Below are positions 54,388-62,756 of a stretch of DNA of 64,000 nt, piece after piece (position 1 is the first letter of the stretch; each line of letters starts with the position of its first letter). The stretch is from Burkholderiales bacterium (GTDB taxonomy: Bacteria; Pseudomonadota; Gammaproteobacteria; Burkholderiales; Casimicrobiaceae). The notes under the pieces are model-generated. The model did no database searches. It saw nothing but the letters and a program-made list of their open reading frames with translations, and was not told the DNA's origin. Position numbers and translations under genes: made by a program. The stretch spans positions 62,001 through 126,000 of the forward strand of contig JAEUPL010000030.1 of the NCBI GenBank assembly GCA_016790165.1. The letters are read 5' to 3'.

Positions 54388-55815
54388 TCAGTCAAACCGT
54401 CGCAGCCAGCGATTGCGCATCGCAACCACCGCGAGCGACAGCGCGAGCAGCAGGATGCCCCACTGCGCCAACGTTGGCACGGGGGGCAACACATCTTCCA
54501 CGCCCGCGCGCAATTCAACGGCGCCGGCATCGCAGACGCCACCTTGAGGCCGCGCGATCCCCCGCTGGTCGGTGGTCGCCACCTGCGACTGCGACATCAG
54601 CGCGACCAGATTCGGGGCTGCCGTGCTGGCGCCACAGCCAGCGGCGCGATTGAGCGCAGCCGACGACGGGCCGGGCAGATGCGTGCTGGTCAAGCCTCCG
54701 TTATTGCCCAGCGCGCCCAGTTGAGCCATGGCATTGCTGATATCGCCCGTGGCTGCGAACGGGCACGATGCATCGGTGAGCACGTTGTAGCCGCGGCTTT
54801 CGACACCATTGTCAGCGCCGTGCCCGCAGTTTGCCGTACTGACCGTTGGCCCGGAACGACTCGTCAGCACGGCCGTGGTGAACCCGGCCGAATTGCCACT
54901 GAAGATGTTCGCCTCGAACGTCACGAAAGAGGGGAAATTGGGGTCACCGCGGCCACCGGCAACGACGCCACCGACGCCATTCGGCGCGGCATTGTTGGCC
55001 AGCGTGCTGAAGCGCACGGCCACCTGCGGAAACGCACCCGAGACCCAGAGCGCCCCGCCGCCGCCCCAGTTCGCCACCTGATTGCTCGAATCGGTGCTCT
55101 GCGCGCTGTTGCCGCTGACCGTGGAATTCTCGATCAGCAATTGCCCGTCGTTCACTGCAATCGCGCCGCCGAACCAGCTCGCGCGGTTGTTGCTGATCGT
55201 GCTGTTGCGGATAATGGTCGAACTGCCCCCGCACAACGATGCAATCGCGCCACCGATGCCGCCGCCGCCCCAGTCACACCCGGCGTGATCCGCCGTCGTG
55301 GCGGTGTTGTTGTCCAACGTGCTTGAGAGGACGTTGAGATTGGAGCACGACGTGAAAATCGCCGCGCCGGAGCCAGGCCCGTTGCCCGTGAGGCGAACGC
55401 GCTCGAGGATGACGGTATTGGCGCACGGCCCGCTGAGGTCGATGGCGCGATAGGCGCGCTGCAGCGTCATCTGCGAAAAGTAGACAGTCAGCGACGGGTC
55501 CGGGAAAGTGAAGATCGAACGTCCCGCCGCGAAGGTAGATGCACCGTCGACAATCGTGCTTGCAGTGCCGGCGCCAAGAAACGAAAGCGACTTGGTGAGT
55601 GCGATGTCGCTTTCGTTGTAGGTGCCTGCGGCGATGGTGATGATGTCGCCATTGCTGGCGGCCGTCACCGCCGCGGCAATTTGCGTGTAGCAGCCAGGGG
55701 TGCTGGCAGGCGTAACGCACAAGGTTGCCGCCTGCGCGGGCGCCGTCGCAGCGAACAACGAAAGCAGCGACCACACTGCGACCATCGGCGCGCGGCGCCA
55801 GACGTTTACAAACAT
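54388..55815 (-). CDS. Secreted right-handed beta-helix protein with IPTL-CTERM sorting signal
   Basis: The 475-residue product has a signal peptide (VAVWSLLSLFAATAPAQA-AT) and a body of parallel beta-helix repeats rich in Ser, Asn and Gly (SFLGAGTASTIVDGAS, SSTLDNNTATT, STISNNRASWFGGAI, STVSGNSAQST), resembling choice-of-anchor and polymorphic outer-membrane proteins. The C-terminus has VPTLAQWGILLLALSLAVVAMRNRWLRRFD, the IPTL-CTERM tripartite signal of PxxTLxxW, membrane helix and basic tail, recognised by a PEP-CTERM-like sorting system. It is probably displayed on or released from the cell surface. It is convergent with ntrC, 12 bases between stops. Confidence 0.88.
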   Translation of the reverse strand: MFVNVWRRAPMVAVWSLLSLFAATAPAQAATLCVTPASTPGCYTQIAAAVTAASNGDIITIAAGTYNESDIALTKSLSFLGAGTASTIVDGASTFAAGRSIFTFPDPSLTVYFSQMTLQRAYRAIDLSGPCANTVILERVRLTGNGPGSGAAIFTSCSNLNVLSSTLDNNTATTADHAGCDWGGGGIGGAIASLCGGSSTIIRNSTISNNRASWFGGAIAVNDGQLLIENSTVSGNSAQSTDSSNQVANWGGGGALWVSGAFPQVAVRFSTLANNAAPNGVGGVVAGGRGDPNFPSFVTFEANIFSGNSAGFTTAVLTSRSGPTVSTANCGHGADNGVESRGYNVLTDASCPFAATGDISNAMAQLGALGNNGGLTSTHLPGPSSAALNRAAGCGASTAAPNLVALMSQSQVATTDQRGIARPQGGVCDAGAVELRAGVEDVLPPVPTLAQWGILLLALSLAVVAMRNRWLRRFD

Positions 55816-56160
55816 TTCAATTCCCCCAATTAATGATGTGGTGCGACACGCGACGCACAGCGTTGGCAGCGCCCTCGCAACGCGGAGCTTGCAAGAACGC
55901 GCGCCATCCTGCCCATCGGCCGACGCCGCGCCGTCCTGCTCCGTCGGCCGCGCAGCAATGATAAGTCAGAATATTCTTGGCCCTATCCAGTAGACCAATC
56001 ACATCACAGACGACATGCCGGTTCTGCGTTGCCACGACCGCGAGGTCGACCGCGATCCAGCCGTCGGGCGCCGAATCGCAAGCCACGCCCTTTGCCGTTG
56101 CTCACCCGTTAACGGGCGTCGGCCCGCCAGCGACCAGCTCGGTGCGCGACAATTCCTGCC
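55816..56160. other. Intergenic region between the IPTL-CTERM and glycosyltransferase genes
   Basis: These 345 bases separate two divergent genes. No gene, terminator or family repeat is clear. A GTCGAC at 56045-56050 lacks the arms of the palindromic gene-end family. GGGGGAATTG before the IPTL-CTERM ATG is its ribosome site. Confidence 0.55.
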
Positions 56161-56910
56161 ATGATCTCGGTTCTCGTCCCGGTTTACCATGTGCCGCTCG
56201 CATGGTTCAGTCAGTGCCTTGCGTCCATCGAGGCCGATCTTGCGCGCCTGGAAGCGGAACATCCCGGCGACACCGGCGCCGAGGTGGTGCTTGTCAATGA
56301 TGGTTGTTCGCAGACTGACTTGCTCGCCTACCTGCATGCGCTGGAAGGGCAATCGCGATACCGTGTCATTCACGCTGAGAGCAACCTGGGGGTCCCCGGC
56401 GCGTTGAATCTCGGGCTCGATGCGTGCCAGCACGAACTCGTCGCCCGGGTCGATGCGGACGACATCACGTTGCCCGGCCGCTTCGTCGCGCAGTGGCAGG
56501 CCATGCAGGCGTCACCCGAGATTGATGTGCTCGGTACCGCACTCAACTACTACCGGCAGCAGCCGAACGGCGCGTGGGCGGTCGGCGAGACGATCCGCCA
56601 TCCACCGCTGATCACCCGTGAAATTGCACTGCGGAGCCGCTGGTTCATGAACCACGGCACGGTGATGTACCGCCGCTCGGTCATTCAGGCAGCCGGTGGG
56701 TACGACGCCACGCTGCGCGGGAAGTCGGAGGACTTTGAGTTATGGGTCCGTTTGCTGCGCAACGGGCGATGCCTGCGCAATCTGCCCATGTCCTGCTACC
56801 TCGTGCGGCTGCGAGCGGGTAGCGTGTCGCAGCAGTTCACCGCGGACAACGAGGCGCTGCTCCGAGCGACTCAGGCAACATTGCTCGCCGCCAACGGCAT
56901 GCCCGACTGA
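56161..56910 (+). CDS. Family 2 glycosyltransferase
   Basis: The 249-residue protein has the GT-A fold of GT2 enzymes: ISVLVPVYHVPLAWFSQCLASIEADL, EVVLVNDGCSQTDLLAYL with the first Asp of the nucleotide site, and LVARVDADDITLPGRFVAQWQAM with the DxD metal motif (DAD). MNHGTVMYRRSVIQAAGGYDATLRGKSEDFELWVRLLRNGRCLRNLPMSCYLVR, with the catalytic-loop ED and a basic region, follows. It probably transfers a sugar to a polysaccharide or lipid carrier in the cytoplasm. No other polysaccharide genes are adjacent, so the target is unknown. Confidence 0.9.
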   Translation: MISVLVPVYHVPLAWFSQCLASIEADLARLEAEHPGDTGAEVVLVNDGCSQTDLLAYLHALEGQSRYRVIHAESNLGVPGALNLGLDACQHELVARVDADDITLPGRFVAQWQAMQASPEIDVLGTALNYYRQQPNGAWAVGETIRHPPLITREIALRSRWFMNHGTVMYRRSVIQAAGGYDATLRGKSEDFELWVRLLRNGRCLRNLPMSCYLVRLRAGSVSQQFTADNEALLRATQATLLAANGMPD

Positions 56911-57431
56911 GGTGGGGCTAGCGCACCGAACGGGCCCAGCGCGAACCGGGGACCTGGTGTCTCAAATGAGCAGAAGCTAGTCTGTAAAACACTGGGGACG
57001 ACCGCAGCGCGCGGCCGGGTTGCAATCGAGGCGACTTTCACCAGGACATCACGACGATCTGGCGAGAAAAGGCGACTACGGGGCAGCAAAGAACAATGGC
57101 ATTCGGTCGCGACGACCGATTGGCGGACACGATTAAGGCGTTCATCAATGCACTCGGCGATGGGTGCGACGGCACAGGGCACCCGGCATTCGTGACGATA
57201 AGCAATCCCGGGCAATCGAACTGCATGATCGGCATGGAGACGCAAACCGCGCAGGGGCGAATTCAGTTTCTCCGGCCGCGGGTCTCTACCGACCAGCGTC
57301 GCGGCAAGAAATCGTCTTGACGCCGGGACCGCAGCCCGCGGTCAGCTTCGAAGCGCCATGACGGACGTGCCCATTGTGGAGGCCCGATGCCGGGGCCGCG
57401 ACACACGCGCTTCACGAGCGCGCCGTCCTCG
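56911..57431. other. 521-base intergenic region with a doubtful small frame
   Basis: This gap after the glycosyltransferase gene has no clear promoter, terminator or repeat. A 74-residue frame on the forward strand (57096-57320, MAFGRDDRLADTIKAFINALGDGCDG and onward) reads partly like protein but lacks a ribosome site and has no recognised family. It is reported here only as a possibility. Overlapping reverse-strand frames look like noise. Confidence 0.4.
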
Positions 57432-58217
57432 TCACCTGCGCAGCATCGATGCGATCACCACATTTCCTGCGCCGTGAATGTCATTACGCAGCGAGAAGTG
57501 CGCCTGGAAGTGACCGCGCGCGGTCTCGACGGCCGTGCGCAGCGCGGAAATTTCGGTGCCAACATGGTTGAGCATTCCACCTCGCGAAGATTCCGCGAAG
57601 TTCACGGTGAGGCGGGTCGCCCCCGCCGCTGGCGCAGCCACACTTTCAACCATACCGATGTGCGTCCCGTTGGCCCACACGGCAATATCGTACGCTTGAA
57701 TCTCGGCCAGCGTCCGGCGTACCGTGCGACCAGTCAACCAGTCAATCGGGTAGTGATTGACCGAGGCGCCAGTCACGCCGTTGTAAACAGCCCAATTGCC
57801 CACGAAGCCATTGCAGTCCAGGCCGAGGTAGTTGTCCGCAACGCGCTGCAGCAGATCAGGTAAGGGGCGTTGGTCGTCACCTGGCAGGTTGCGCTGGTGA
57901 TGAAAGATCCGGCGCTCGGCCATGAACGCCAGACAGGTCGCGATGTCGTCCATCGAGCCCTTTCCGGAAAACACACCCACAAACGAGCTTGCCGTCAGTC
58001 CAAACTGGGCAAGACGACGGGTGCCGCCCATCGCACCGAGTACGCGATCCTTGATCGCCATGCGCTCGCTCTGTCCGGTGCCATAGCCGACATGCTGGCA
58101 GGCGTAGCGCTGGACTGCCACACGTGCGCTACGACCGCCAGGCAAAGCGACCTGAATGCGACGGTACGCATCAATCATGCCTGAAGGCAAACTGTTAGCC
58201 GGTACTTGAATCGCCAT
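57432..58217 (-). CDS. Protein of unknown function with an NlpC/P60- or CHAP-like cysteine-peptidase motif
   Basis: The 261-residue protein has AGGAG 7 bases before its ATG and no signal peptide. Residues 131-145 (LGLDCNGFVGNWAVY) resemble the nucleophile helix of NlpC/P60 or CHAP peptidoglycan hydrolases, usually DCSGFV, with Cys135 as candidate nucleophile. AYDIAVWANGTHIGMVES at about 176-192 resembles the second motif with its catalytic His (His186), and NFAESSRGG could hold the third residue. These matches are from motif reading only. It may cleave cell-wall peptides or be part of a toxin or secreted effector. No partner gene or immunity gene is recognised; its neighbours are an acyltransferase and a glycosyltransferase. 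Confidence 0.65.
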   Translation of the reverse strand: MAIQVPANSLPSGMIDAYRRIQVALPGGRSARVAVQRYACQHVGYGTGQSERMAIKDRVLGAMGGTRRLAQFGLTASSFVGVFSGKGSMDDIATCLAFMAERRIFHHQRNLPGDDQRPLPDLLQRVADNYLGLDCNGFVGNWAVYNGVTGASVNHYPIDWLTGRTVRRTLAEIQAYDIAVWANGTHIGMVESVAAPAAGATRLTVNFAESSRGGMLNHVGTEISALRTAVETARGHFQAHFSLRNDIHGAGNVVIASMLRR

Positions 58218-58292
58218 CGCACGCTCCTGCCAGTCGTTACTGGCACAGACGCAAAGCCGCAGGCAAACGGGACAGTGGGGTCACCGAGCCGC

Positions 58293-58934
58293 TCAGCGAA
58301 ACACCCACGGTGCCGCCAGCTCGGGTCGTGCGCCACGATTGCCGAGCGTTCGGTAGTAACCGCTGATCGCCGCCAGATCAGCATCCACATCACCGCTGGG
58401 CAGCAGAAAACTATCCACCACCACGCGACGCGAGGGAAACTCAAACGCACCGAGCGCAATGGGCACCTTTGCCGCCACGGCCACGTGATAGAAACTGGAG
58501 CGCATGTACGGCACATAGCTGCGCGTGCCTTCCGGCGCAATCACAAAGCGCATGCGCGGCTCGCGGGCGAAGCGCGCCGCCATCTGGCCGACGAAACCCG
58601 TCGATGCCTTGCGGTTGACGGGAAAGCCGCCGACGCTGCGGAAGAACCAGCCCCACGGCCACTTGAACAGGCTCTCTTTGCCGGCAAAGCACAGTGCATC
58701 GCGCTTGCGCGTCAGCCCGATCGCCCATTTGGTGAGCAGCCCGACCGGAAAGTCCCAATTACTGGTGTGCGGATACATGATGATCACGCACTTCTCGGGC
58801 ATTGGATCGGCAATTTCCACGCGCCAACCTCGCCGATGCAGCCACCAGGCAGCCAGGCGCGACAGCGGCCCGTAACTACCCGGCACGCGGTGCCCGGGCG
58901 CTTTGTCGACACGGGGTTGCAGCAATTCCGTCAT
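58293..58934 (-). CDS. 1-acylglycerol-3-phosphate acyltransferase family protein
   Basis: The 213-residue product belongs to the PlsC superfamily. The HX4D motif is in MYPHTSNWDFPVGLLTKWAIG and the second block is FRSVGGFPVNRKAS. The PEGTR motif is in RFVIAPEGTRSYVPYMRSSFYHVAVAAKVPIALGAFEFPSRRVVV. Such enzymes acylate lysophospholipids or related acceptors at the inner membrane. The N-terminus is short with only one weak hydrophobic patch. It is divergent from rsxB, 42 bases between starts. Confidence 0.88.
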   Translation of the reverse strand: MTELLQPRVDKAPGHRVPGSYGPLSRLAAWWLHRRGWRVEIADPMPEKCVIIMYPHTSNWDFPVGLLTKWAIGLTRKRDALCFAGKESLFKWPWGWFFRSVGGFPVNRKASTGFVGQMAARFAREPRMRFVIAPEGTRSYVPYMRSSFYHVAVAAKVPIALGAFEFPSRRVVVDSFLLPSGDVDADLAAISGYYRTLGNRGARPELAAPWVFR

Positions 58935-58976
58935 GATCTGCCGTCGCGTCGCGACGGTTCCGTAATAATTTCGGGC

Positions 58977-59612
58977 ATGTTAACCAGTCCCACGCAACCC
59001 GACCTTGATGCGATCGATGTTTTGTTGCCGCAAACGCAATGTCAACGCTGCGGCTACGCGGACTGCCATGCCTACGCCCAGGCCATCGCGAGTGGCGAAG
59101 CCGACATCAATCGCTGTCCGCCCGGCGGCGACATCACGCGCAACGCGCTGGCCGCGCTGCTCGGTCGGGAGCCCGTGCCGCCGGCCGACGACGTGGATGC
59201 GTATGCGGCAGAACACGTGGCACTGATCGACGAGGCGGCCTGCATCGGTTGCGCCGCTTGCCTGCCCGTGTGCCCGACCGATGCCATCGTCGGGGCATCC
59301 AAGCGGATGCACACGGTGATGGCGGCGGACTGCACGGGCTGCGAGCTTTGCATCCTCGCCTGCCCGGTCGACTGCATCGCGTTGCTTCCCGCGGTCAGCG
59401 CCGCCAATCGCGTGCACACCACGCTCAGTGCGCGCGAGCCCCAGGCCGATGCGCTGCGCGCCCAGTACCGCGCGCACCAGCGGCGCTACGCCGATCGTGC
59501 CGCGGCCAAAGTAGCCGCCCCTATGCCACAACCCGCCTCAAACAAGCAGGCGCTGCTCGCTGAAATTCTGGCCCGCGCCAAAGCGCGCGCGACCACGCCA
59601 TCCGGCCGATGA
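58977..59612 (+). CDS. rsxB: Electron transport complex subunit B (RnfB/RsxB)
   Basis: The 211-residue protein has the N-terminal Fe-S domain with LLPQTQCQRCGYADCHAYAQAIASGEADINRCPPGG, binding one 4Fe-4S cluster, and a ferredoxin domain with two CxxCxxCxxxCP motifs (CIGCAACLPVCPTDAIVGASKRMHTVMAADCTGCELCILACPVDCI). It lacks the N-terminal membrane helix of Vibrio RnfB, a shorter form common in betaproteobacteria. The Rnf/Rsx complex moves electrons between NADH and ferredoxin or reduces SoxR. No other rnf genes are adjacent. nth follows 10 bases later, as in many proteobacteria. Confidence 0.92.
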   Translation: MLTSPTQPDLDAIDVLLPQTQCQRCGYADCHAYAQAIASGEADINRCPPGGDITRNALAALLGREPVPPADDVDAYAAEHVALIDEAACIGCAACLPVCPTDAIVGASKRMHTVMAADCTGCELCILACPVDCIALLPAVSAANRVHTTLSAREPQADALRAQYRAHQRRYADRAAAKVAAPMPQPASNKQALLAEILARAKARATTPSGR

Positions 59613-59622
59613 AGAGCAGCCA

Positions 59623-60294
59623 ATGAACGCCGACAAACGTCGCCGCATCTTCGCTGCGCTCGCGCAGGCGAACCCCAATCCGAAGACTGAGCTTGAGTTT
59701 GGCAACGCGTTCCAGCTGCTCATCGCGGTGCTGCTCTCAGCCCAGGCAACCGACAAGTCGGTAAACGCAGCCACGCGCAAATTCTTCCCGCTCGTGCAGA
59801 CGCCCGCCGATCTCGTCGCACTGGGCGAGGCGGCGCTCGCTGAGCACATCCAGACCGTCGGCCTGTTTCGCAACAAGGCAAAAAACGCGGTCGCCGCTGC
59901 GCGTCAGCTGATCGAACGCCACGGCGGCGAGGTGCCGCACGACCGCGCCGCGCTTGAAGCGCTGCCCGGCGTCGGTCGGAAGACGGCCAACGTGGTGCTC
60001 AACGAGGCCTTTGGCGAGACCACGCTTGCCGTCGACACCCATGTATTTCGCGTCGCCAATCGCATGAAACTCGCGCCGGGAAAAACCGTCGATGAAGTGG
60101 AGCGAAAACTCATGAAATTCACACCGCCGGAGTTCTTGCGTGGCGCGCATCACTGGCTCATCTTGCATGGGCGGTACACGTGTACGGCCAGGTCGCCTCG
60201 ATGCAGCGAGTGCTGCGTATTCGACGATTGCGAACATGCTGGCCGCACACGTGCAGGACGAAGGACGAAGGACGACGCGCCCGTTGGTCGCTAG
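59623..60294 (+). CDS. nth: Endonuclease III
   Basis: Nth is the base-excision repair glycosylase/AP lyase for oxidised pyrimidines. The 223-residue product has LLIAVLLSAQATDKSVN, the helix-hairpin-helix with catalytic Lys LPGVGRKTANVVLNEAF, the catalytic Asp in LAVDTHVFRVANRM and the Fe-S loop CTARSPRCSECCVFDDC with C-x6-C-x2-C-x5-C spacing. After the last cluster cysteine the tail of about 20 residues is basic and partly encoded by a dispersed repeat (from about 60257), so the natural stop was probably replaced. The catalytic core is complete, so the enzyme is likely functional. Confidence 0.96.
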   Translation: MNADKRRRIFAALAQANPNPKTELEFGNAFQLLIAVLLSAQATDKSVNAATRKFFPLVQTPADLVALGEAALAEHIQTVGLFRNKAKNAVAAARQLIERHGGEVPHDRAALEALPGVGRKTANVVLNEAFGETTLAVDTHVFRVANRMKLAPGKTVDEVERKLMKFTPPEFLRGAHHWLILHGRYTCTARSPRCSECCVFDDCEHAGRTRAGRRTKDDAPVGR

Positions 60295-60420
60295 GACGCA
60301 AAGGTATGCAAACAATCCGCTCAATTCTCCGACACACCTCAGCCATGCCCTTGCGTCCCGGGCCGTCAGGCCGTCGTCCTGGCGAGCGCCAGCGAGCGAC
60401 GTCATTCGTCCCCGCGCGGA
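60257..60420. repeat. Second copy of the suyAB-gap repeat, overlapping the end of nth
   Basis: GGACGACGCGCCCGTTGGTC and onward at 60270-60303 matches 23719-23752 with three mismatches over 34 bases. AAGGACGAAGGACGACGCGC on the left is mirrored by CGTCGTCC and GACGTCATTCGTCC on the right (about 60371-60410), so it is again an inverted-repeat unit. It supplies about the last 12 codons and the stop of nth. Confidence 0.7.
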
Positions 60421-60426
60421 GCGCGC

Positions 60427-60864
60427 ATGTTTAACCCATCACGCGACCAAGCGCGGCAATTCTTTATCGACAGCTGGGCGAAGTTCCGCCGTGGTGATGC
60501 GCTGACGCCACTTGAAGAGAAGACGGTCGCCATCGTCAACCTGCACCCCGAATATCACCGCATCCTGCAGAACCCGGAGTCGTTTGTCACCGCCGACTGG
60601 CGTCCGGAAGCGGGCGACATCAACCCCTTCCTGCACCTCGGCTTTCACCTCGCGATCCAGGAACAACTCGACATCGACCAGCCGCCGGGAATTCGGGCCA
60701 TTCACGCGCAGCTCGCGGCCAAACACGACGACGAGCACGCCGCCAAACACGAAATACTCGAATGCCTCGGCGAAGCGCTGTGGCAATCGCAACGCACCGG
60801 CACGCCGCTGGACGGCGCGCTGTACCTGAGCCTGTTGCGGCAACGTCTGCCGGCGGCGCAATGA
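60427..60864 (+). CDS. DUF1841 family protein
   Basis: The 145-residue protein begins MFNPSRDQARQFFIDSWAKFRRGDALTPLEEKTVAIVNLHPEYHRIL and continues DINPFLHLGFHLAIQEQLDIDQPPGIR, the hallmark of DUF1841, where conserved His and Glu in PEYH and HLGFHLAI EQ may bind metal. AKHDDEHAAKHEILECLGEALWQSQRTGTPLD closes the domain. It is cytoplasmic with no known role. DUF1841 commonly follows nth and rsxB in betaproteobacteria, as here, although a repeat element separates it from nth. Confidence 0.9.
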   Translation: MFNPSRDQARQFFIDSWAKFRRGDALTPLEEKTVAIVNLHPEYHRILQNPESFVTADWRPEAGDINPFLHLGFHLAIQEQLDIDQPPGIRAIHAQLAAKHDDEHAAKHEILECLGEALWQSQRTGTPLDGALYLSLLRQRLPAAQ

Positions 60865-60887
60865 ACGCATTCCGGCGTTCAGAGGTG

Positions 60888-61646
60888 CTAGCCCGAGCGC
60901 GCCGCTTCGGCAAACGGAAGAATCGACTCCTGCAGGACCGTCAGCAAACGATTTCGCTCGGCATCGCTTTCCTTGAGCGGACCGCCTAAGCTCAGTGATA
61001 GCGGCTCACTGCCGATGGGCACCGGCAACAGCACGGCAAGCGCGGCTGCACCCGGCAGCGATGTGCCGCGCGATAGGGCGTAGCCGGCCAGCCGGCAGCG
61101 CTTTCGTTCGGCGAGCACATCGTCGAGTGCGGTGCGTAGCGAGTCGTCGAGTTCGAGGGCGTTGGCGCGCCGCAGCATTTTGGCGACGTCGCGTTCGGCC
61201 ACTGTCGTCAGCAGCATCTTGCCGGCAGCGCTGCGAAACAGCGGTCGGAGCGCACCCGTCTTGGCCGTAAAGCTGCCGACGCGTGTCGCCTGCAGCACGT
61301 GCAGATAGCGCACATGCACGCCGTGCCGGGCGCCGATCATCACGGTGTGGCCGGTGTCGGCGAGCACCTTCTCCATCAGTCGTAGCAGGCTTTGCTCCGA
61401 ATAAAGTTGCTGCGAAATCCACGCCGTTGCGAGCGCCAGCCGCACATTCGGACTGTACATGCCTGTGCGCGCGTCGTGATCAAAGTATCCGGATTCCTTC
61501 ATACACTTCAAGAGGACCGACGTGCTCGACTGTGGATACCCGAGCGTCGTGCTGATCTCTTTCACTGTGGCAGGACGCCGCCAATCAGCGAAGAACTCCA
61601 GCACCTCCAGTGCGCGCTGCGCCGATTTGACTGTTGGGTTCGCCAT
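60888..61646 (-). CDS. IclR-family transcriptional regulator
   Basis: ATG 61646 gives 252 residues, the usual IclR length; ATG 61676 is in frame and neither has a clear ribosome site. The N-terminal winged helix is SAQRALEVLEFFADWRRPATVKEISTTLGYPQSSTSVLLKCMKESGYFDHD. The C-terminal GAF-like ligand domain contains LLRLMEKVLADTGHTVMIGARHGVHVRYLHVLQATR and GALRPLFRSAAGKMLLTTVAE. Its divergent partner is a Bug receptor followed by CoA-linked enzymes, so it probably controls that catabolic operon in response to an intermediate. Confidence 0.92.
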   Translation of the reverse strand: MANPTVKSAQRALEVLEFFADWRRPATVKEISTTLGYPQSSTSVLLKCMKESGYFDHDARTGMYSPNVRLALATAWISQQLYSEQSLLRLMEKVLADTGHTVMIGARHGVHVRYLHVLQATRVGSFTAKTGALRPLFRSAAGKMLLTTVAERDVAKMLRRANALELDDSLRTALDDVLAERKRCRLAGYALSRGTSLPGAAALAVLLPVPIGSEPLSLSLGGPLKESDAERNRLLTVLQESILPFAEAARSG

Positions 61647-61745
61647 ATCACATACATGACTTGTAATCACACTCATGATACTGCGGAATGTGCCGAGTCG
61701 TTGCCGCCTAGACTGCACCATCAACGTATTTCGCGAGGTGTTCCC

Positions 61746-62756
61746 ATGTCAGATCAATCCACGACAGCCGTTGGGTTGCGTGCCCTACTAGCACTGAGCG
61801 TTGCCATCGTGGTCGCCTGCGCCGGTCCCGCAGCGGCGCAGTCCGCCACGATTCTGGCCAAGCCACTCAAACTGGTGGTTGGTTTCCCGCCGGGTGGTTC
61901 GGCCGACACGCTGGCCCGCGCGCTGGCACAGCAGCTCTCCGGCGTCGCGCCGTCGGTCATCGTCGACAACCGACCCGGTGCCGGCGGACGGATTGCCCTG
62001 GAGGCCGTCAAGAACAGCGATCCCGATGGCAGCACCCTGGCGCTCACGCCGGCGTCGATGATCACGGTGTACCCGCACATTTACAGAAAGCTCCCCTACG
62101 ACCCGCCGGCGGACTTCGCCGCGGTGGCGCGCGTTGCAGCCGCGCCCTTCGTGGTGGCCGTTGGCCCCATGGTGCCGACCGACGTGACGACATTGGCGGA
62201 CTTTGTGCGCTGGGGCAAAGCCAATCCCACCAAGGCCTCTTACGGCTCCTCCGGCGCGGGCTCCATTCCGCACTTCACGGGCGTGGCGCTCGGCAAGTCG
62301 ATCGGGCTGGACTGGACACACGTCGCCTACAAGGGGGCGGCCCCCGCCATGAACGACCTGATCGGCGGGCAGATTGCCGCGAATATCAGCGTGATGTCGA
62401 ATGCACTACCGCATCTGCAAGCGGGCCGACTTCGCGCCTTGGCCGTGAGTGCGCCAACGCGCAGTGCCGAACTGCCGTCCGTGCCGACGTTTGCCGAGGC
62501 CGCGGCGAAAGACGCCGCAGCCACCGAGTGGTTCGGCGTGCTCGCCCCTAGCAAGACGTCAGGCGACACCGTGCAAAAACTCAATGCCGCGATCAATGCG
62601 GCGATGAAAACAAAGGCATTTCAGGACGCGCTCGCCAAGGGTGCCTTTGCGTCAGTGCCCGCCGATAGTCCCGCTGCGTTCGCGGTGGCCATCAAGGCTG
62701 ACATCACCCGTTGGGCAGGCATTGTGAAGTCTTCGGGCTTCACACCGGAGGATTGA
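61746..62756 (+). CDS. Bug/TctC family periplasmic solute-binding protein
   Basis: The 336-residue product has a signal peptide (LALSVAIVVACAGPAAA-QS) and the Bug-family core KLVVGFPPGGSADTLARALAQQLSG, VIVDNRPGAGGRIALEAVKNSDPDGSTLALTP, and AYKGAAPAMNDLIGGQIAANISVMSNALPHLQAGRLRALAVSAPTRSAELP. Such proteins deliver carboxylates to tripartite tricarboxylate transporters or act as orphan receptors, and the large Bug family is typical of Burkholderiales. Its stop shares a base with the next ATG. No TctAB transporter genes are within the window. Confidence 0.93.
   Translation: MSDQSTTAVGLRALLALSVAIVVACAGPAAAQSATILAKPLKLVVGFPPGGSADTLARALAQQLSGVAPSVIVDNRPGAGGRIALEAVKNSDPDGSTLALTPASMITVYPHIYRKLPYDPPADFAAVARVAAAPFVVAVGPMVPTDVTTLADFVRWGKANPTKASYGSSGAGSIPHFTGVALGKSIGLDWTHVAYKGAAPAMNDLIGGQIAANISVMSNALPHLQAGRLRALAVSAPTRSAELPSVPTFAEAAAKDAAATEWFGVLAPSKTSGDTVQKLNAAINAAMKTKAFQDALAKGAFASVPADSPAAFAVAIKADITRWAGIVKSSGFTPED

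Noticed and set aside
56045-56050. GTCGAC in the gap before the glycosyltransferase gene as a possible fifth palindrome copy
   Set aside because: The positions 57-58 bases away on both sides do not resemble AGCTTTTT/AAAAAGCT and no internal blocks match.
57096-57320. Possible 74-codon forward gene
   Set aside because: No ribosome site, no recognised family, and overlapping frames are equally open; mentioned only under the intergenic region.
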